Assembly (NCBI GenBank): GCA_003971905.1
Contig: RSEE01000015.1
Span: 372,001-436,000, forward strand
DNA length: 64,000 nt
From: Moniliella sp. 'wahieum'
Lineage: Eukaryota > Basidiomycota > Moniliellomycetes > Moniliellales > Moniliellaceae
Direction of reading: 5' to 3'
The translations under genes and the position numbers were made by a program. The notes under the pieces are model-generated. The model made no database searches. It was not told where the DNA came from and saw nothing but the letters and a program-made list of their open reading frames with translations. Below are positions 44,740 to 55,510 of the stretch, piece by piece (positions within the stretch are counted from its first letter, which is position 1; every line of letters starts with the position of its first letter).

Positions 44740-45722
44740 TCATCCATCCTCGGCCTCCCCCCTCTCCGGCCCCACGACACCCGGCCCCGGCTCTACCCTC
44801 CGCCCGCGACCGATGCAAGCGGTCGGGCGACGAGGAGCGGTGGCGGCCGTGCGACCGCTCGCTTGGCCCGTGCCCCCCATGGTGCTTGCGGGTGCGTGCG
44901 ATGATGACGGGAGCGATGTGACCCCTCCTTCTCCCCCGCCGCCGACCGGGGAGCATGAGAACGCGGCGCGTGCACGTGCTTCTCGTCCTATGGGTACGCG
45001 AGTGGCTGTCTTCCTTGGACCGGCGCGATCGTTCCTTGTGCCGCGACGAGCGCTCCTTGGTGTCACGAGAGCCGTGTTCCTTGCTTGTGTGGCGATGGGA
45101 ACGGAGTGGGCGTGGCTGTGGCTGCGGGGGCGATGAGAACGAGAACGAGAATGAGAATGAGAATGAGAATCCGAATGCGAACGGGAATGAGGATGAGAAT
45201 GAGAATGGGACCGGTGCAGACTAGACCGCTTCTTTTCCTGTGATGGAGAGGAGGAAGTATTACGAGTAGACTTGGACCGATGGGAGTGGCGACGCTGCTC
45301 CTCTGGGCTGCGTAGCAAAGAAGGACTGCGTCTCCGCTTGGTGCCCCCCGTCACTTGCTCCACCTCACCTGAGGCGACGGGCTCCGCACCTCGGCTCGAT
45401 CCTGCCCCTGCTCGCTCCGCTCGTCCTCCGAGAAGGAATCGGAGGTAGAGGTCGAGAAGCTGGCATGCATCGCAGCGGCAAAGCGGGATTCCTGATCGCG
45501 CCTCTTCTCATCCGGCGGCCTGGGCTCGTGCTGAGGAACAGGCGCGTGTGCTTGGGGGGGTGCCGGACCGGAAGGGGGAGCGCGCATGCGCTCCAACACG
45601 CGGTTGTGAGCATGAGTGTGTCGAACAATACGGGCCAAGTAGGTGGTGTCCAGCACGGGGGGCTCGGCGGGGGGAGGCGCGCCAAGCAGGCGGCCATCAG
45701 GTGTGTACGGTGTCCAAGCCAT
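44740..45722 (-). CDS. His/Ser/Arg-rich low-complexity protein
   Basis: The proposed start at 45722 reads MAWTPYTPDGRLLGAPPP, followed by EPPVLDTTYLARIVRHTHAH and NRVLERMRAPPSG, a Pro-rich linker, then EKRRDQESRFAAAMHASFST and an acidic Ser-rich segment SDSFSEDERSEQGQD. After a frame change near 45360 the C-terminal half is SR-like: KRRRSPSLLRSPEEQRRHSH and a run of HS dipeptides (RSHSHSHPHSRSHSDSHSHS). The HS run is encoded by a GAGAAT/GAGAAC hexanucleotide repeat (45132-45209). About 325 codons. No domain recognised; a nuclear-speckle-like role is only suggested by SR-type composition. The C-terminus may be shorter. Confidence 0.5.
45132..45209. repeat. GAGAAY hexanucleotide repeat (codes for HS dipeptides)
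   Basis: Imperfect gagaac/gagaat units on the plus strand, in frame with the minus-strand His/Ser/Arg-rich protein. Confidence 0.85.
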
Positions 45723-45883
45723 CCCAATCTTCCTCCCTACCGCTGCGACATGGTAGTTGCCCACAACCAGGCTGGCTAGGAAGCGTATGTCGGCGTAGGA
45801 GCAAAAGTGGCCACTCCATCTGTTCAATTGTGCAAACAACCATCGCGTCCCCCCTCGCAACCTACGCGGGATCCGAAAAAAAT

Positions 45884-45968
45884 GGGGTCCGCCCGGGATC
45901 GAACCGAGGACCACCTCTACCAGGTATTAGAACCCTAAAGAGGCATGATACCACTACACCACGAACCC
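45884..45968 (-). tRNA. tRNA-Pro(AGG), copy 2, with a 13-nt intron
   Basis: Mature sequence identical to copy 1 (36591-36674): acceptor GGGTTCG/CGGACCC, anticodon AGG in loop TTAGGG...T, T-arm CTCGG TTCGATC CCGGG. The intron differs completely (ttctaatacctgg, 13 nt). No long T run follows immediately; TTTTTT begins 9 nt beyond the 3' end. Confidence 0.93.
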
Positions 45969-46371
45969 CTGTTGTTTTGCCTCTGCGAGTTTGTTATTTG
46001 ATTCAGACACTACACTTAATCTTTGCCAACACGCCGTCCTCCCATCGATCAGGCACTTCATCAAGCTTATATAGATCCCATACCTTAGCTTCCCTGCCTT
46101 GCCTTCTTCTTCAGAGGTCTCGGACAAGATCTATCGCCACCCTCCACGGCTATATCACCTATGGTCTGATGTAGTGTGCCGCTTTTACAGACGGCATCGT
46201 GTGATCATAGGAGTACAACAAACGCATCGGGCGTTACTTGGTGCGGGACAGACTTGTGGAGTAGCGTGGAGAGAGGAAACGAGGGAAGAAAAGGAAGAAA
46301 GGGAGGGAGGAAGGCACAGAAAGGGGGGATCACCCCACCGCTTCCAACCGAGCTAGTACCTCATCAAACAC
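45969..46371. other. Intergenic region
   Basis: About 400 nt between tRNA-Pro and the 3' end of the next minus-strand gene; purine-rich at 46255-46330. Nothing recognised. Confidence 0.5.
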
Positions 46372-46991
46372 TCAATCCTTCGCCTCCTCCTCCGCCCCGC
46401 CAAAAGGCCCTCCATCCAGCGGAGGATCCACTTCCTCCCGTTCGGCGCGTACGACCTGCGGCTGTACCCGGGCCATATCCGCATCGGGCAATGGCTTGAT
46501 CGTCATGGGCCGGTGCAGGTTCTGGGGTAGCGCTCCCTTGCACGAGCAGAAAAAGGGTCCCTCTCTACGGGGAGCGGGCCGGTAAGAGAAGACGAGGGGG
46601 ATGCGCGGCGGGACACGCAAGAGGGGCAAGGAGGATTGGAGACAAGCGAAGTGCTTGCCATATCTTGGGTAAGGTCATCGAGCTTGCGTTGCGCCAACGT
46701 TTCTTCCAGCCGCTCCATCGACTGAACAATATAGGCACGACACGTGGGTGACAAGGCCTGGCGCAACAGGGTGTGGAGCCGGTCCAACTTTTGTTCAAGA
46801 TGCGGGGTCGCCAGGTCGGTTTGTTTGCGCCGAGGCAAGAATACCGATGCGCGCGCACGTGCTCGGCTCGTCTGTGCCCGCGTGGGCTCGGGGGCTGCAC
46901 TGGTACCTGCCGTGGTGGGAGAGTTGCGTCCAGAGACGGAGGCACAGCCGGGAGAAAGGCCAAGGGGACTGGAAGACTGAGTAATAGACAT
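46372..46991 (-). CDS. Uncharacterised small protein with CxxC and CxC motifs
   Basis: The start at 46991 reads MSITQSSSPLGLSPGCASVS. A predicted helical region follows (HLEQKLDRLHTLLRQALSP, then YIVQSMERLEETLAQRKLDD). After it comes PPCPSCVSRRASPSSSL with a CPSC pair, and, after one frame change near 46560, GPFFCSCKGALPQNL and the acidic C-terminus DPPLDGGPFGGAEEEAKD ending at 46372. About 205 residues. Paired cysteines could bind metal, but no known fold is evident. Confidence 0.5.
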
Positions 46992-47406
46992 CGATGCCAC
47001 GCACGCTTGGTGGTCTGAGGGACGTGTGGGTGTGATGCGGGAGGGGGCAGGCCGAAAAGCGTGGGAGGCAATGGAGGCAGTGGGGAGCGGGAGCAGGGTG
47101 TTAGGGGGCAAGAAATGCGGACGCGGCTGGTTTTATAGCATCGAGCTCTGGCGATTCAACGTTAACGGTACCTACATTAAATGACGCCCATCGTCGTTCA
47201 GACCAAGGCGGGCGAGGCGGAGCAGACACTGGGCGGCTGCTGGGCCGGGGTGCGGTGGCCCTAGGCCTTGGGCCTTAGGCCCAATGCCATGCTCACAGGG
47301 TAGGGTTAGGGCACCGCCCGAGCGCTAGGGTTACCCCGTCTGTGCCACGTCCTGGGCGGCAGTCGCTCCGCCACGCCGTCGGCCCACGACCAGACGGCTG
47401 CTCGCG
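46992..47406. promoter_or_regulatory. Divergent promoter region upstream of EMC10
   Basis: 415 nt between divergent start codons. It contains the palindrome-rich GGCCCTAGGCCTTGGGCC-type sequence at 47257-47283, the telomere-like TAGGGTTAGGG (47301-47311) and a second TAGGGTTA at 47327-47334, all within 150 nt of the EMC10 start. Confidence 0.5.
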
Positions 47407-48563
47407 ATGCGTTGGCTGCCCTTGGTGCTGTGCGTCGCTGCTGTTGCTGCCGCTGGCCAGGCCCAGGCCCAGGAGGTGCCACAGGAAGAGGCCGACGTGT
47501 ACACCTCCTCCACCGCGTCCACGCCCCGGGCACCTCCACCGCCTGGGCCCCCGCGCCCACCTCAAGCTCCTCGCCGACGACCCAGAGAAGGCCCAGGCAC
47601 TGTACCGCGGTCTGGCCGGCGCCGACGAGTGGAACGCCCTTCTCGCCCAGGCCGAGGCGAAGAGCTTGTACCAGCTTGCCCTCGTCCCTGGCGCATGGGA
47701 GCAGCAGTTCGCCCACCTCGACCACCTTCCCCCCTGCCGCGCTGACCAGCACCAACTTGTACGTCCTCTCTGCCTCTGATATGGCCAATGCCCGTTCGCA
47801 GGAAGGAGCAGGATGCAATGTGACAAACAGAGCAAACTGACACGCTTGCAGTGCACGTTGACCAGTGCTGCGCCACATGAAGTGACCGTGGTCGCCACCC
47901 CGCTGTCCGAGGAAACACCATTGACGCCTGGCGATTGAGTATGCGGCGCAGGTCGAGCCCAGCGCCCTCGATGCCCAGGGCTGCATCAAGACCCCTGCCG
48001 AGTACCCAATCGAGTCCCCGGAGGCACTACGCGTGCGTGTCCGCCACCCCTCCAGGCCCGCTTGTACGTCCCCCTCCCCCCCGCGCGCGCCTGAAGAGCT
48101 CCCGGCCCCAGGCCCCAGGCCCCATACTGACCTAGAGGACGATACGAGCAGGCCGGCGGTACAGCTCAAGCCTGTGGAGGCGAATGAGGATGCGTCCAAA
48201 CCAGTGGTAGATGACACGCCCGAGCCGGAAAAGACTTTCCTTCAGAAATACTGGATGTACATCATCCCCATCCTCATCGTCCTCATGACCAGCAGCAAGC
48301 CGCCTGAAGAGAAAACACGGGCGGGGACTAATTCGCCCCCCTCACATCTTACCACCCCCCGCTTGTTCTCGCTTTCGTTCTCGTTTTCGTTCTTGTTCGA
48401 ATTTTGGGTCGGCATGCACCGGGTCCAGTTTGCCTCCCAGCTCGGGTTCGCTGGGTGGGGGGGACCATGCCCTGCCTCGAAAATGAATGGATGGTCCAAG
48501 GGGTGTTTATTGTTAGGGCTTTATGCTTCGGAGGCCCAGAAGGGTGGAGGGAGGGGAGAGTAG
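47407..48563 (+). CDS. EMC10: ER membrane protein complex subunit 10 (EMC10-like)
   Basis: Lumenal, membrane-anchored subunit of the EMC insertase. The signal peptide is MRWLPLVLCVAAVAAAGQAQ. The lumenal domain in shifted frames reads HLKLLADDPEKAQALYRGLA, EWNALLAQAEAKSLYQLALV and PGAWEQQFAHLDHLPP. An intron starts at GTACGT (47760) and ends at the CAG at 47849-47851, followed by TLTSAAPHEVTVVATPLSEE. The C-terminus has LKPVEANEDASKPVVDDTPE, then KTFLQKYWMYIIPILIVLM, a single membrane anchor as in fungal EMC10 proteins. The frame runs to 48563, but the natural stop is probably the out-of-frame TAA at 48329-48331, soon after the anchor. At least three frame changes. Assignment rests on architecture and the QKYWMYIIP anchor. 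Confidence 0.75.
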
Positions 48564-49296
48564 AGTCAGGGCTACCAGCACAACGCAGCAAGATGGGCAC
48601 TAACGCAGGCAGAACGGTAGATAGAGAAAGACAGGATGCGGTGCAAGCCAACTTGCCAGACGAATAATGACAGGACAGAGGAGCCTTTCCCAGCAACGGC
48701 AATTAAAGGGGTTGTCTCGGTGGCAGTGAGGTAATCAGGGCGGCACCAACGACCACTCCGCTTCCTCCACTTGCCTTTCTATCGCAGTAGCAAAGTCGGG
48801 GAGAGGAGGAGCGGGTCAGAAGCCCTTCTCCTTTGACCCCTAGACGCGAAACGAGCATTTCTGCCACTCCTCTGCGACCCTGAACGCCCCGCGCACCCAG
48901 CCAACCATCAAGCGCAGGCGCATCACCAGCAGCGCAAGCGGGACCGGTGCAGGCCCATATAGATATTCACGCTCATTGCAAGTAGGAGAAGCGGGATACT
49001 GCCCGCTGGGCCTAAGGCCACAGTTCACCTACCCAACGAGCAGCGTTGGCATTTTCCAAGAGATGCCGTACACGTGCTTGCATAATTCATACCTGGGCAT
49101 GTTGCTTGGCAACCTAGGTCACTGTCTCTCCCCATGACATACAACCGTTTGGGAAGGTTGCTGATGCAGACTCGATGTATAACTCTCTTTTGAGGGTACT
49201 TCGTGTCCGAGGAGGGGTGACGCTGTTGGTATCGAAACAGCGTCCGGAACTGATTACTACACTCGACATTGTAGTATTACCCTACCCTCTCTCATT

Positions 49297-49403
49297 CATC
49301 TTCATCTTCATCTTCATCTTCATCTTCATCTTCATCTTCATCTTCATCTTCATCTTCATCTTCATCTTCATCTTCATCTTCATCTTCATCTTCATCTTCA
49401 TCT
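49297..49403. repeat. (CATCTT)18 microsatellite
   Basis: About 18 near-perfect hexanucleotide units. It is in-frame open on both strands but has no supporting flanking coding sequence. Confidence 0.95.
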
Positions 49404-51387
49404 CATCTTTATCGCCATGACCATATTGGCACGTATGTGAAGTAGGGTCTTTTCTACTTGTTCCCCCAACCGACACCTGATTCTCCCCTATTGCCCTGGA
49501 GGCCTCATTTTCTCTTTCCTGAGAGCTTCCCCCAGACCCCCTTTTTTACACTGCAGACGTGCAGACGGGCTGTCCCTGTATGCCCGAGCAGCAAGTCCAC
49601 TCAACATACCGTCAGCAACAAATGGAATTATGACATAGTAACCCGCCGCACCCCTCCCTGAACGGTCTGGCCTCAGTACCCCCTCTGTGTACCAGCATCA
49701 CAGCCTTTGAACCGCGTATTACCCATAACTCACTGAGTTCTCTTCTAGTGCCGTGTCCAGCTCAGAAATGCCTTTCTTCACACACAGAGACCCCTTTGCC
49801 TCATCCGTGGGCAGGCTACAGCAATAGTGATGCGGTCGTGATGCTCGACGTCAGGAAGATACTTTAGGGCAGAAGGGACAACAGTGGCATCCAAGACTGT
49901 TGTTCTAAGAGAAAAAGGACGGTACACCGTAAAGACATGAGCACGCAACATGCACGGTCCTTTTCGACATACATTGCATCGAAGGGTCATTTTTGCCGTG
50001 CTCCGTTCAACACGAACCGTGGATGATTGACGGGCCTCTGCGGTAGAGGTCGTGCACAGCCCCGTTAAGGTTGAAGCCGTTTGTTAGTAGGATGGGGGAC
50101 ATCAGCTAAATTTGCAACTGATCTGAAGGGAACTTGTGCCTGTTTACAATGGGGCTTCCCCTTGCAACTGAGTACTGAAGCACTGATGGCTGATGCTCTG
50201 GCACATGCAGTTCCCTTGGCGACAGAGTAGGCTGATGGGCCCGCATATCCACAGGTAATTCCCCACCATTTAGATTGCACCCCAAAGGTGAGTAAACCGT
50301 ATTCAACAGACCATTGCATTCTCAAAACAAGACTGTGGGCCACATATGTATATCACACCTCACAAAATGGCATTGGGTGCACTGAGAGCTATGCCAAAAA
50401 GAGCTTTTACCCTTATGTGGTGATCGATCTAATGTACCTTTTACGGTGAAACCAAAAACACTATCTCATCTTCAAGCTTCAAGCTTCATCGACTTCATAT
50501 CAGGTCTCATTTCCGGTCCAGGGCCACTTATTAGTCGGACAGATGACTATAGCCCCAATAAGAACGTGTCCACATAAATTCCTCGAGGAATGTGAAGCGT
50601 CTTTTGAAGAGCTTAATAAAGGTCTGTCCAGCTGTCAACACATGAACATGCTTTTGTCACATGTCTTTGAGCCATATACCAGAAAGAGTTGTTCCGCATC
50701 TCATGTCGTTCGCAGCTCAAAACAGAATAGCTCTCGTCGATAGATTCAACATTTGACCTGCCAGTCGTTCCTTCTTGCAATGTCCTTCTCTCATATACAT
50801 CCAAAGTCAGCCATGCCGCTACTGCGCCATCGATAGGCCTTGGAGGAAGTGTGGGGAGAGACATTGCTTTGAAACTGCCCAAATAACACCATTCCTTTAC
50901 CACCGTCGTGTTATCATAACGACCGGAGGTGAAGGTGTGGCAAAAAATAATACTTTTGTCATGCCGTAGTGGTCGTATTGTTGGGCTATACTGCGGCGAT
51001 ACCGCGGCTGTCTTGAGGCAAACCCCGAGAGCCGGAGCCGCCTGAGCCTCGGGAACGTTGAGAAGGGTGAGAGGTGAGGTACTGTTGATGACGTTGATTA
51101 TTGTGGGCGCTTAATTATTAGCGTGTGTGGTTATGAGGGCAGAGAAGAAGAGAGAGCAGAGATAAAGTTTTTGAAAGGTTTATTTGATTGGCGCGGTTAA
51201 TATGTTGGTGTAGCAGGTGGGCCGAGAGAGTGGGTGCCGATCGGTATGGAGAAAGGAAGAAGGGCGAGGGTTGGGTGTGTTTTCGATTGACAACAATAGG
51301 GTGTGTTGGGCCCCGATCAAAGCGCTGGCATAACATAACACGTCTAGGCGCTGGGACAAAAAAGCCACCCAACAGGCAGTCGGCAGG

Positions 51388-51422
51388 GGACCGGGGACTG
51401 GGGACCGGGGACTGGGGACCGG
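51388..51422. repeat. 14-bp tandem repeat (GGGGACCGGGGACT-type)
   Basis: About 2.5 copies of ccggggactgggga in a non-coding region. Confidence 0.85.
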
Positions 51423-52738
51423 TGAGTTCCAAGATGCGAGATGGCCGAGAAGTGAGATCTGAGACCCGAGTATCAACGTATAACCCAACATCCACGCTGC
51501 AACAAAAGCAAAACCTGCCATTCTGGGCATGCCACCCGCGGCACAGTGCGCTCGTGCCAGGTGCCGATCCTGGGCAATGTTATTGATGCTCGCATGCCAG
51601 TCCTTCCGTACCCTGCCGTACATCATCGATCATCCGACACGTTTTGCCGGTGGCCAAGGCAAGCCGAAGCAAATGTCGATCCCATTCGTCATCCGCCCCG
51701 CGGCCCCCAGCCTCCATTCCTGTGCCACTCGGTCTGAGTACCGAGCTCTCCTGAGCCGCTTAGCCGCTCAACCGCTCAGCCGCTCAGCGCCACCCCATTC
51801 CGCGCTTAAGCCAGCCCTCCCGCTATCCTAACCCAATTAAGCAGGTGTGCCGCGTGCCCATAGCCATCCCTTCCTGTAACATAGAATGTTGGGCGCACGA
51901 GGTTGACGGATCAGGGACACAGCCGAGCTGAGCATGGGAGCCTGAGATCGAGCCCCCGTCACTAATCACTAGTCGCTCTGGCTCGCTTCTGGATCTTTTC
52001 CACACGTCATCGCGTCATCCGTACTTGGATGGCTTCCTCTGGTGCTTCCTGTGCGCAGCACTAAGATCGAGGGCAAAATGATCTAGTACTACTGTCGATG
52101 TTCTTTACGAGCTTCTAGTATATTGTCAGTGCATGTCAGTCCTCAGTGAGGATCGAGGAGAGACATTTTACAGTGTCTCTCAGTCGGTTCGCCTGTCAGA
52201 CTTACACATGTTACAGAGAGGGCCTTGTACTTAGTATAGCTACACGCCACTGCACACTGATCGTCTGCTGCCATCTAGCGACAAGAGTGAAACTTCGCAG
52301 AACAGCAGACGCCTATAGTGCCCTTGGGTTGACACATGCCACTATGCCAGCTACAGACCTTAGGTTCTGTACCTTATATTAGCACTGCGTACTCCACGTA
52401 CAAGCGGCAGCTTCTTAGATCCCAACGTTCAAAAAGTAGACAAGGCAGGCAATCATCACTGAAGGAGCGGGCGCAGATCATCCACGGCCCAACTTCATGT
52501 TGCGCCGGCCCTGAGTGCCCAAACCTTTTGCACAATAAGAGAGGTCTGAGCGGTGCACGGAAAGCACGGGCTCACTTAGTTAGAAGGCGTGGAGGAACTG
52601 CGCGAATATGTTCAAGCTGCCATTTGGCCCCATTGTGTACTTGTTCCCATCATCACGTTCAACCACCTTCAAACCGCCCAGGATGATGCTTGAAGCAAGG
52701 TGTGGTTGGGACTTATAGACGAAATTTAAGAAAAAGTG

Positions 52739-52746
52739 TATATATA
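52739..52746 (+). promoter_or_regulatory. TATA box of the repeat-protein gene
   Basis: TATATATA followed by gac, 135 nt upstream of the ATG at 52881, with a pyrimidine-rich leader (52765-52870). It suggests a strongly or conditionally expressed gene. Confidence 0.65.
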
Positions 52747-52880
52747 GACGGACTGGACCGTTGGTTCCCTCTCCCCCCTTCCACCACCCATCCACTCCGT
52801 CCTTTCCTCTTCGACGTACCCTGGACCCCTCTTCTCTCCTCATCACTCTCGCCTACCCAGCCACGACACCCTCTTTGACA

Positions 52881-53780
52881 ATGAAGTTCACCGCTACGTT
52901 GCTACTTGGCCGTCGTATTGGTCCTGGCTTGCTCTGTCGAGGCTGGTCCCATCGCAACCAACGCCCTACACATCTCCGTCGCCAGGATGACATCCTCGAT
53001 GGCGTTGCCAACGTGGTATCCTTGATGGCCAGATCAAAACAACTTCCAGCACTCATCGAAGCGCGACAACATTGGTGATGGTATTCTCAACGTTGGCGCT
53101 ATTGGCGGAGAGGTAAACAACAACTTCCAAGGTGACAAGGGTGGCGACAACATCCTCGATGGCGTTGCCAACGTTGGTCTCCTTGACGGTCAGATCAACA
53201 ACAACTTCCAGCATCTTCGAAGCGCGACAACATTGGTGATGGTATCCTCAACGTGGCGCTCTCGGAGGAGAGGTGAACAACACTTCCAAGGTGAAACGGT
53301 GACGATATCCTCGACCGGCATTGCCAACGCTGGCATTCTTCACGGTCAGATCAACAATGACTTCCAGCACTCGAAGCGCGACAACATTCTGGATGGAATT
53401 GCCAACGTCGGACTCCTTGGCGGTGAGATCAACAACAAAACTTCCGAAACTCCAAGGGGACAACATTGGCGATGGCCTCCTCAACGGGTGGCGCGATCGG
53501 CGGAGAGAGGAAGGTGAAAACCATTTCCAAGGTGACAACGGTGACGCCATCTCGATGGCCTTGGCAACGCTGGATTCTCACGGTCAATCAACATATGACT
53601 TCCAACACTCGAAGCGCGACAACATTGGTGACGGTGTTGTCAACGTCGGTTTGGGCGGTAAGGTGACAACAACTTCCAAATCCGTAAGGCTCCGCCGCCC
53701 AGCAAGGGTCAGACCAACATCCTCGATGCCTGCTCAACGTTGGTGCCGGGAATGGTGAGGTCAACAACAACTTCAACTGA
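52881..53780 (+). CDS. Secreted tandem-repeat protein with dibasic (Kex2-type) sites, frameshifted
   Basis: The start MKFTATLL followed after a frame change by LAVVLVLACSVEAGP gives a signal peptide. The rest is a tandem repeat. Each full unit is about 54 residues (162 nt) made of two related 27-residue halves: DNIGDGILNVGAIGGEVNNN-like and DNILDGVANVGLLDGQINNN-like, each followed by FQ. Units are separated by HSSKR or HSKR; intact aag-cgc (KR) codons before GAC-AAC begin at 53059, 53220, 53374 and 53612, with a degenerate site near 53452 and RR near the start. KR is the Kex2 cleavage signal, so the precursor could yield several peptides, like fungal Kex2-processed repeat proteins (for example U. 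maydis Rep1), to which it is not similar in sequence. It ends GEVNNNFN at 53780. Many single-base frame changes. Confidence 0.72.
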
Positions 53781-55510
53781 AAGCCTACCACATTCTTCTC
53801 TCTTGTTCCGACGAGTCGTTAACCCTTAGGTACGGTTACAATAATACACAAAGGCATTCTTCAATAGTGAAGCCATTCAAACAGCCTCGTTTTACCTCTT
53901 TCGGGCGTAACCTCAGGCCGCATCTTGGCAAGGGTGAGTGATGGGGGTTCTGCGGGCCACTGCATCAGTTCAACGTTCATGGGATGAGAGCTCTGTAGCC
54001 TGTTCTGCGCTGAGACACCTGACCATGCACCGGAGTGTGGCACGGCGAAAAACAAACCATCGTGTGGCGGAGGACATTGTCTCTCTCCTTCGTTGCAACC
54101 GAGGGCAGGCTCTTTGAAGTTTGAAGCTTGAAGAGAGGTCTACAGGGACCTGACGCTGGCTTTATTTTACTGTGAGAGGCTCAGGTGGATTCACGCACTG
54201 TGTCGTATAGTAACAGCTCTCACGCCATCCGTCCGTCTGTCGGATGTGAATAGAATTTTGAATCGACTCGGGCCGAGGCGAGGCCACTGGATAGGACGGT
54301 CGCGTACCTGTCGCTGATGAGGGAGCCACCTTTGTGCGTGTGGTAGCAGGTGCGGTAGAGGTGTACTAGGTACTAGCGACCAAGTGAGTTTACAGATGGT
54401 TACGTTGACCACTGCAGGACGTACGTACTGTGGAGTAGACGGAGCAGGGTATATAAAAACGACTGCGGCAGAACGCGTCGCTATTATAGGCAGCAGACCC
54501 AGCGTGACGTGACTCTCCCGAGCCGTTGAAATTTTTTGACATGGGGCCGAGGGCCGCAAAGGTGCCTGTCCCTGTCGGTCCTAACGCTGGGAGAAGAGCA
54601 CGCGGCGCCGATGGTTGCCTGGGCGCCTGAGCGGCCAGACACCCTCCCGCCTGCGTATTGCATGCGCTCCGTTGGTGCCCCACCGAGACACGAAACCGGT
54701 GCTGTTTCCGGTGCCTGTGCCGGGGCCGCGGCCAAGGAGAGCGAGTGGATGGGTGTGGGTGGTTTGTGCTGCGTCATGGATGGGGGGGTGCACATGGGCT
54801 GGGGGGTGGGAGAGACGAGGGGGAGGGTGGCACTGCAGCGGTGTCCTATCTCGTCCCGACCGGGCAGGCGTGTCTTACTGGAGGTTGTATGTTGCCTGGG
54901 TGCGAGGTGAGGGCGTGGGGGAGGCCAGCGGGGCATATTGGCAACGCGTAGCAAATCGCCCCGCCGGGCACTGGGGTGGGGCTGCCGCGTGGCGGCCGGT
55001 GGCTACTGGATGGGTACAACCTGCTCGCAGCCGCCGGCGGGCAGGCGGGCGAACGCCTGCCGTGGCTTCGTCATGGACAGGCGGTGGTGGTGCGCTGAGG
55101 CGCTCGCAGCTGCGCTGGTGCTCGGCCCACCGCAAAGGTCCTCATATTTCACGACGCTGCCAATTTGGATGGCGACCTGGGATGTACCATTTCGGGTGCT
55201 TTTCTCCGGTGCAACGCCTCTTTGGCGGCTGCCTGCCCGTCTCCTGTGCCGTCGACGCCGTGCCTGGGCGCCGCCATGCGCTCGTCTCCTTTCTGCCCTG
55301 CTGTCCCAGGCCAGTGTCGCGGCCAGTAAGCGATAAAAAAAGCGTTGTGCCTGCATTAGTAGTATCTGCTGGCGCACCCACTACCACGGTCGTGTTTTTG
55401 CACACAGGAGTACCCGCACTCCCATATAACCCTCCCCCTTCCTCCCCCACCTCGTGTTCACCCCCGCCCCCAGCTCTCTCTCCGCTTTCGCATCCTCCCG
55501 CGCCTCCACC
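53781..55510. other. Intergenic region upstream of the ZIP gene
   Basis: About 1.7 kb. A TATATAAAA sequence near 54449-54457 could be a core promoter, but no supported gene follows it. A long plus-strand open frame (54615-55598) is Gly/Trp/Arg-rich, overlaps the ZIP start out of frame, and looks compositional. Confidence 0.5.

Larger units (their letters stand above)
48564..52880. other. Gene-poor region
   Basis: About 4.3 kb with no recognisable gene on either strand. It is more AT-rich in parts (50100-51200). It contains a long hexanucleotide microsatellite (49297-49403), tandem CTTCAAG words near 50470, a 14-bp GGGGACT/GGGGACC repeat (51388-51422), repeated CGCTCAgCCG words (51757-51790) and TCACTAATCACTAGTCGC near 51958. 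The promoter of the repeat-protein gene is at the right end. Confidence 0.5.

Noticed and set aside
47301-47334. Interstitial telomere tract
   Set aside because: Only about two TTAGGG units are present, too few for a telomere relic; better read as telo-box promoter words.
49175-49420. Protein coded by the CATCTT microsatellite
   Set aside because: The open frame is created by the repeat itself and has no conserved flanks.
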